From Stemphylium vesicarium (taxonomy: Eukaryota > Ascomycota > Dothideomycetes > Pleosporales > Pleosporaceae): a DNA stretch of 12,467 nucleotides. A program made the translations under genes and the position numbers. How positions within the stretch are numbered: position 1 is the stretch's first letter; each line of letters begins with the position of its first letter. The notes beneath the pieces are model-generated. The model had not been told where the DNA came from. It worked only from the letters and a program-made list of their open reading frames with translations, and ran no database searches. The stretch is from positions 1-12,467 of the forward strand of contig QXCR01000367.1 of NCBI GenBank assembly GCA_004380135.1, written 5' to 3'. Below, piece by piece: positions 9,290 to 12,467 of the stretch.

Positions 9290-9790
9290 TATAAAGGCTA
9301 AGCTAATAGTCTTTATAGATAGCTCCTTCGCTAATAATAAGGACCTTAGCTTATAGCTAGGCTTTATCCTAATACTTATTAATAAGTCTATAGACGCTAA
9401 TATCTTTATAATACGTAGTAACGTGATCTACTATAGCTCTACGAAATATAAGCGCGTTATATAGAGCGTACTAGCTTCTAAAATCTATAGTATAGTTAAT
9501 AGTTTTAATATAGATATTACTATTACTACTATCTTAAGAATAATTACTAAACGACTTAGACTCTCTATAATCCCACTAGTCATCTATATAGACTTATACT
9601 CCCTATACGAGTGCCTAGTAAAGCTTAGTACGACGAAGGAGAAGCGACTCATGATCAACATTATGGCGCTGCGCCAATCATATAAGCGTCGCGAGATCAA
9701 TAAGATCCGCTAGATTAATAGCGACGACAATCCTGCAGACGCCTTTACGAAGGCATCGCCAAACCGCGCGCTTAAACGCTTTATCGACAA
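9290..9790 (+). other. Element 3 RNase H and C-terminus
   Basis: The first catalytic Asp is at 9318-9320 (FIDSSFANNKDL). The Glu of the expected VLASEIY is Lys (AAA at 9480-9482). The third Asp is at 9591-9593 (YIDLYSLYECL). The end is little mutated and shows the copia C-terminal signature: KEKRLMINIMALRQSY, IRW with Trp now TAG, DDNPADAFTKASPN and ALKRFIDNNE. Confidence 0.9.
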
Positions 9791-9827
9791 TAACGAGCTA
9801 GTAGTCTAAGTAGATAGATAGGTCTAG

Positions 9828-9918
9828 AGGCTAATAGGCTTTAATATTTAATGCTATATATATAGTTACTACTAATATACGTAGAGTTACTAGCTATCTA
9901 GAAAGAAAAGACTTCTAG
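9828..9918 (+). other. Element 3 3' untranslated segment with purine-rich run
   Basis: An AT-rich stretch lies between the end of Pol and the 3' LTR. The only purine run is GAAAGAAAAGA at 9901-9911, a candidate polypurine tract, but seven bases separate it from the LTR start at 9919, so the assignment is weak. Confidence 0.35.
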
Positions 9919-10121
9919 TATTAGATTATAAGTATTAGTAGAGACGTTAGCTACGTAATACTCGCCTATAAGCTAACTTAATTCTACTTTAGTCTAGCTC
10001 GCGCTAAGCTTAGGTATACCTTTATAGCACCCACGTTTATAGATAAATTATACCAATACTAAGTCACAAAAAGAACCTCGTTGTTGTTATCACCCGTACG
10101 ATCGTACAAGGCCTACCAACA
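9919..10121 (+). repeat. Element 3 3' LTR, mosaic: inner part mutated, outer part intact
   Basis: The start TATTAG corresponds to TGTCGG in the other copy, and the end is CCAACA followed by GTTCC. Positions 9919-10031 hold T or A at all 26 sites that differ from the 5' LTR. Positions 10032-10121 hold C or G at all 20 differing sites. The mutated and intact halves are exactly reversed relative to the 5' LTR. Confidence 0.97.
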
Positions 10122-10126
10122 GTTCC
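10122..10126. repeat. Target-site duplication of element 3, right copy (GTTCC)
   Basis: This is an exact match to 4169-4173, adjacent to the intact CA end of the 3' LTR. On its right, the minus-strand Gag of element 2 begins again. Confidence 0.95.
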
Positions 10127-10942
10127 TTAGTTAAATAGTCTTTCCTCTAGTATAAGCTTATATAACTTATTATTAATTTAAATAGCTTCGTTTATAAGTT
10201 TATTAAGTATATTAAGGTTAGATCTACTTTGTATAAGTTCCTTACGTATAGTTAGCTTAAGACCTTATTAATATATCTATATTAAAGCGTTATTATTCTA
10301 GTTAATAACTATAGAGTATTATTAGAACTTAGTTATATAGTTAGTAGTAGACCTAGTCTATCTAAGCCTCTAAATCTTCTATTCTATAACTACTAATTTC
10401 TTAAAGGGTAAAAAGACTTCTTTTATCTTAGCTTTAAAGGCGTTCTAGTTATTAATAAGGTTAATATTATCTTAGTTATTGACGTTATTATCTATATATT
10501 AGTGTAAGATAGGGTTAGCCCACTTCTCTGCGTTGCTGCGAAGGAAGGTAGTGGCCTATATAACTTTATTATTATTATTAATTCTATTTCCTTTAATATA
10601 GAGGTATCTATTAACTTAGAGTAGCTAAGCTTTAAGCTTATTATAGTCGCTATAGTATAAATTAGGCTTATTACTACGTACTAAGGTATAGGTAGTATCT
10701 ATAGTTATATTTAGGGTGTCTATTATTACGTTACTTATTTTAAGGGTATTTAAAGTATAAAGGTCTATTCTTAAAGGGTTCTAAGGTTAGTTCTTAGGAA
10801 TAAGCTAGGCGCGTAATAGACGAGATAAGTTAAGTATAATATAAAGATTAATAAATAACTTAAGAGTTTAAGAATTAAGTACTAATTCTTAGATTTTAAA
10901 GTTAAATATAGTAACTATAAGAGTGCGCTATTTAGTAGCTAT
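10127..10942 (-). pseudogene. Element 2 Gag, N-terminal part (capsid region)
   Basis: The minus-strand frame starts at an ATA (10942-10940) that is probably a former ATG, followed by ATK and a Trp codon now TAG. Gag capsid landmarks of fungal gypsy elements are readable: LVRSNKPNLYYSDYNKLKA then LL, VNRYLYI, ATTFLRSNAEKWANP (10530-10575, a little-mutated island), AFKAKIKEVF and LEERLFN just before the insertion of element 3. Joined across one GTTCC copy to 4168, the frame continues into the zinc knuckle, giving a Gag of 741 codons plus stop. It is interrupted by many TAA/TAG codons. Gag would form the particle shell. Confidence 0.85.
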
Positions 10943-11010
10943 ATATTTAGAAAATATAACTTAATATTCTATATATTCTATAAGGTTCTATATATCTTAT
11001 ATATAATATC

Positions 11011-11050
11011 TTATAGGATATTATAGGATATTATAGAATATTATAGAATA
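11011..11050. repeat. Four 10-bp tandem repeats
   Basis: Four head-to-tail units: TTATAGGATA, TTATAGGATA, TTATAGAATA, TTATAGAATA. They lie in the LTR or leader of element 2. The two unit types differ by one G/A transition, which could be RIP acting on an identical array. Confidence 0.85.
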
Positions 11051-11152
11051 TACGTAACTTATTCTATAATAGCTTTCTACTAAGACTATAAGATTACGTA
11101 AGCTATAGGGTAACGCCACCTATTAGTTCTTAAAGGTTAGCTATATACTTAA

Positions 11153-11191
11153 CCTATATAAAGTGACTCCTTTATCACTTCTATATATAGG
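11153..11191. repeat. Imperfect inverted repeat in the element 2 LTR
   Basis: The arms CCTATATA-AAGTGA and TCACTT-CTA-TATATAGG pair over 14 bp with a three-base bulge around an 8-base loop (CTCCTTTA). The structure overlaps the TATA-like sequence, so it may be a promoter or RNA hairpin near the transcript start; this is inference. Confidence 0.6.
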
Positions 11192-11223
11192 TTGCCGTGC
11201 CCCGTCTTCTCAGGTTCGTAACA

Positions 11224-11279
11224 GCTTAATAAGCTTAATTCTAGTAGTAGTAATTTAGTAACTCCCTCTACTAGTATTA
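11224..11279 (-). other. Element 4 3' remnant: purine tract and possible LTR stub
   Basis: Downstream of the element 4 stop (minus strand) comes GTAGAGGGAG at about 11271-11262, a candidate polypurine tract. Roughly 40 bp follow that could be the start of its 3' LTR before element 2 begins at 11223. If so, element 2 inserted into that LTR. The LTR start is not a clear TG, so this is tentative. Confidence 0.35.
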
Positions 11280-12467
11280 CTATTTTAGATAAGGTAGTAG
11301 ATTTGCTTCTACTTTAAAGTCCTTAATCTTTTGTATACTAACAGACTTAGTTAAGCTATCTGCTAGTAGAGTAACTATAGGCTGATAGGACAATTCTATT
11401 TCCTTATTTTCAACCTTTTCTCTAATAAAGTAATACCTAATATCAACATGCTTGGTTCTAGCGTGATATATAGGATTCTTCGCTAGTTCTATAGCACTTT
11501 GGCTATCTGTTTTAATAATCTTTGTGTTATTAAAAACAGGAATAATCAAGCTTGTCTCTTTAATAAAGAGATTTAGATATAAGCTCTCTTTAACTGCTTC
11601 TTTGTAGGCCATGAACTCAGCCTCTGCGCTAGATAGTGCAACAGTTTTTTGCAATTTTGATAGCTAGGATATAGCGCTACTATTCTTATTATGGCTTAAT
11701 AAGAATATATAGCCTGTAGTAGACCTTCTACTAGTAAAATCGCCCCCCCAATCTGAATCTATAGAGCTAGTTAGATTGATTATTTTATCTAGCTATTTTA
11801 GCTCTATAGGCTTAGATTGAGTTTTACTAGGGTTTAGATTATAGCTTAATGCTAGGTCCTTAGTATGCTTTATATAGCCCCAGAGGTAGTTTAGACTATT
11901 AAAGTAATCTATACTAGGATTAGACATATACCTAGCTAAGCTGTTTATAGCGTATGCTATATCAGGCCTAGTAAAAGTAGTAATATAGATAAGAGAGCCA
12001 ATTTCTTATTAATATCTTTGGATATCTCTTAGACAAGCCTCTTCTTTATTACTTTCTAGCTTAGTATTAGGAGCTAGCGGAGCTTCTCTAGGTTTAATAC
12101 CTTCTTTATTAAACTTAGCTAGTAGTCTACTAATATATTTTTCTTAGGTTAAATATAGAGATCTTATTACTCTATTTTAATAGATCTCTACTCTAAGAAA
12201 CTCTTTTACTTCGCCTAGGTTCTTTATTTCTAAAGTAGAAATAGAACTAAGCTCTTTAAATAGACTATCTATTATTTGCTTACTTTTTGCAAATATTAAT
12301 AGATCGTCTACGTGAGTAGCTATTATAACCTTTTTACTAGTGCTCATATAGGTAGCAGTATCAGTTTGTAAAGGAGTAAACTCTAGTTTAGCTAATAGAC
12401 TAGCTAGCAGTTTTTGCCACTGTCTAGAGGCTTGTTTTAGACCATATAGTGCCTTTTTTAGTAAGCA
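11280..12467 (-). pseudogene. Element 4 Pol fragment: reverse transcriptase (C-terminal half) and RNase H
   Basis: One minus-strand frame runs from the window edge to TAG at 11280-11282. Reverse transcriptase signatures are KKALYGLKQASRQW (near 12420-12460), then THVDDLLIF with catalytic Asp-Asp at 12303-12308. Here His replaces the usual Tyr of YVDD, which is not a C-to-T product and may be native. Next come GEVKEFL, RPDIAYA and the RNase H part: SIDSDWGGD (11745-11760), STTGYIF, ALSSAEAEF, TDSQSAIELA (Asp at 11505-11507), ARTKHVDIRYYFIRE and LADSLTKS, ending LLPYLK. All visible RNase H acidic residues are intact. Stops lie at 12177-12179, 12144-12146, 12006-12011 (two), 11793-11795 and 11664-11666; each fits a mutated Gln or Trp. 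The final 124 codons are uninterrupted. It is inactive as a polyprotein; the 5' part is outside the window. Confidence 0.92.

Larger units (their letters stand above)
4734..9827 (+). pseudogene. Element 3 Gag-Pol polyprotein (Ty1/copia), single frame, RIP-degraded
   Basis: One reading frame (codon starts divisible by three) carries all copia domains without a frame change, about 1700 codons. The start is uncertain: ATA at 4734 or 4746 are likely former ATG codons, followed by the readable stretch ending LDDKVDATAATTYIARA (from 4866). Gag spans to about 6360 with a zinc knuckle; then come protease (near 6723), integrase (about 7190-7660), an Arg-rich RGRP linker (8160-8195), reverse transcriptase (about 8430-9000) and RNase H (about 9290-9790), ending near ALKRFIDNNE. 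The terminal stop is either TAA at 9807 or TAG at 9825; the first may be a mutated Gln. Dozens of TAG/TAA codons interrupt it. The open stretch at 8544-8747 is simply a well-preserved part of the reverse transcriptase. Confidence 0.93.
4174..10121 (+). mobile_element. Element 3: complete Ty1/copia element (5948 bp) nested in element 2 Gag
   Basis: The element has two LTRs of exactly 203 bp, TG...CA ends in the unmutated outer copies (TGTCGG at 4174, CCAACA ending at 10121), flanking GTTCC duplications and one long gag-pol frame in the copia order protease, integrase, reverse transcriptase, RNase H. It lies on the strand opposite to its host. Mutation is heavy but patchy. Islands near 4860-4930, 5160-5290, 6340-6560, 7860-8190, 8440-8730 and 9590-9790 keep many CG dinucleotides and readable protein. 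Integrase and RNase H have lost catalytic residues, so it is inert. Confidence 0.96.
1746..11223 (-). mobile_element. Element 2: heavily RIP-mutated Ty3/gypsy element, host for two insertions
   Basis: Reading the minus strand from right to left gives a putative 5' LTR and leader (about 11223-10943), Gag (10942 to 2764, interrupted), protease (around 2659) and the start of reverse transcriptase (to 1746), in Ty3/gypsy order. Element 3 sits in Gag (4174-10121 plus one target copy) and element 1 sits in the reverse transcriptase. Excluding element 3 and one target copy, 3525 bp are present. The remaining reverse transcriptase, RNase H, integrase and 3' LTR should lie left of the window beyond element 1. 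This is one of the most damaged elements, with most Gln, Trp, Cys and Arg codons lost. Confidence 0.88.
10943..11223 (-). repeat. Element 2 putative 5' LTR and leader
   Basis: On the minus strand, sequence from 11223 begins TGTTACGAACC, a typical LTR start, in a little-mutated GC-rich patch (11190-11223), and runs 281 bp to the proposed Gag start. A TATA-like CCTATATATAG lies at 11181-11191. I could not fix the LTR end or primer-binding site because the sequence after about 11150 is strongly AT-converted. The matching 3' LTR is outside the window, so the LTR identity rests on start, position and promoter-like content. Confidence 0.5.
11224..12467 (-). mobile_element. Element 4: Ty1/copia element, 3' portion, lightly mutated
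   Basis: This is the 3' end of a second, unrelated Ty1/copia element. It is read from the right window edge leftwards and holds the reverse transcriptase palm, RNase H, stop and a purine-rich tract. Protein-level similarity to element 3 is limited to family motifs. It has only six internal stop codons in about 1.2 kb, far fewer than elements 2 and 3. Confidence 0.85.

Noticed and set aside
12303..12314. H-V-D-D in element 4 as RIP damage of Y-V-D-D
   Set aside because: Tyr to His needs T to C, opposite to RIP. It is more likely a natural variant or an unrelated substitution.
1..12467. CRISPR arrays, tRNA or rRNA genes, telomere repeats, host protein genes, secondary-metabolite or effector genes
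   Set aside because: No spaced repeats, cloverleaf-like or rRNA-like sequences, telomeric arrays or non-transposon reading frames were seen on either strand. All readable protein belongs to the four retrotransposons.

Overview
The window looks like a transposon graveyard in the AT-rich, RIP-mutated compartment of a filamentous ascomycete (Pezizomycotina). No host gene, tRNA, rRNA, CRISPR array or intact ORF is visible. Four LTR retrotransposons can be recognised. Their reading frames are full of TAG/TAA codons, and changed catalytic residues are explained by C-to-T or G-to-A transitions, the signature of repeat-induced point mutation (RIP). The fungal assignment is inference from this signature and from the retrotransposon families; no species-level marker is present.

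Layout. (1) 1-1745, plus strand: 3' end of a Ty3/gypsy chromovirus (integrase, chromodomain, polypurine tract, 3' LTR), cut by the left window edge. (2) 1746-4168 and 10127-about 11223, minus strand: a second Ty3/gypsy element (Gag, protease, start of reverse transcriptase) that is the host for two insertions. Element 1 interrupts its reverse transcriptase at 1745/1746; element 3 interrupts its Gag. (3) 4174-10121, plus strand: a complete Ty1/copia element with two 203-bp LTRs, a 5-bp target duplication GTTCC (4169-4173, 10122-10126) and one long gag-pol frame. Removing it with one target copy (5953 bp) restores the Gag frame of element 2. (4) about 11224-12467, minus strand: the 3' part of another Ty1/copia element (reverse transcriptase and RNase H), only lightly mutated and cut by the right edge.

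Relative order: element 2 was in place before elements 1 and 3. Element 2 probably landed just beyond the pol gene of element 4, so element 4 may be the oldest layer although it is the least damaged.

Three things stand out. The LTRs of element 3 differ only by transitions, with a perfectly polarised mosaic: the outer halves are unmutated and the inner halves mutated, switching at the same offset in both LTRs. This is what a crossover between an unmutated solo LTR and a mutated copy would leave. Element 2 has Gag and Pol in frames offset by -1, with a T TTA AAC heptamer immediately before the Gag stop. Element 2 also has an unusually long (about 385 codon) Gag tail after its zinc knuckle that I cannot assign to a family.
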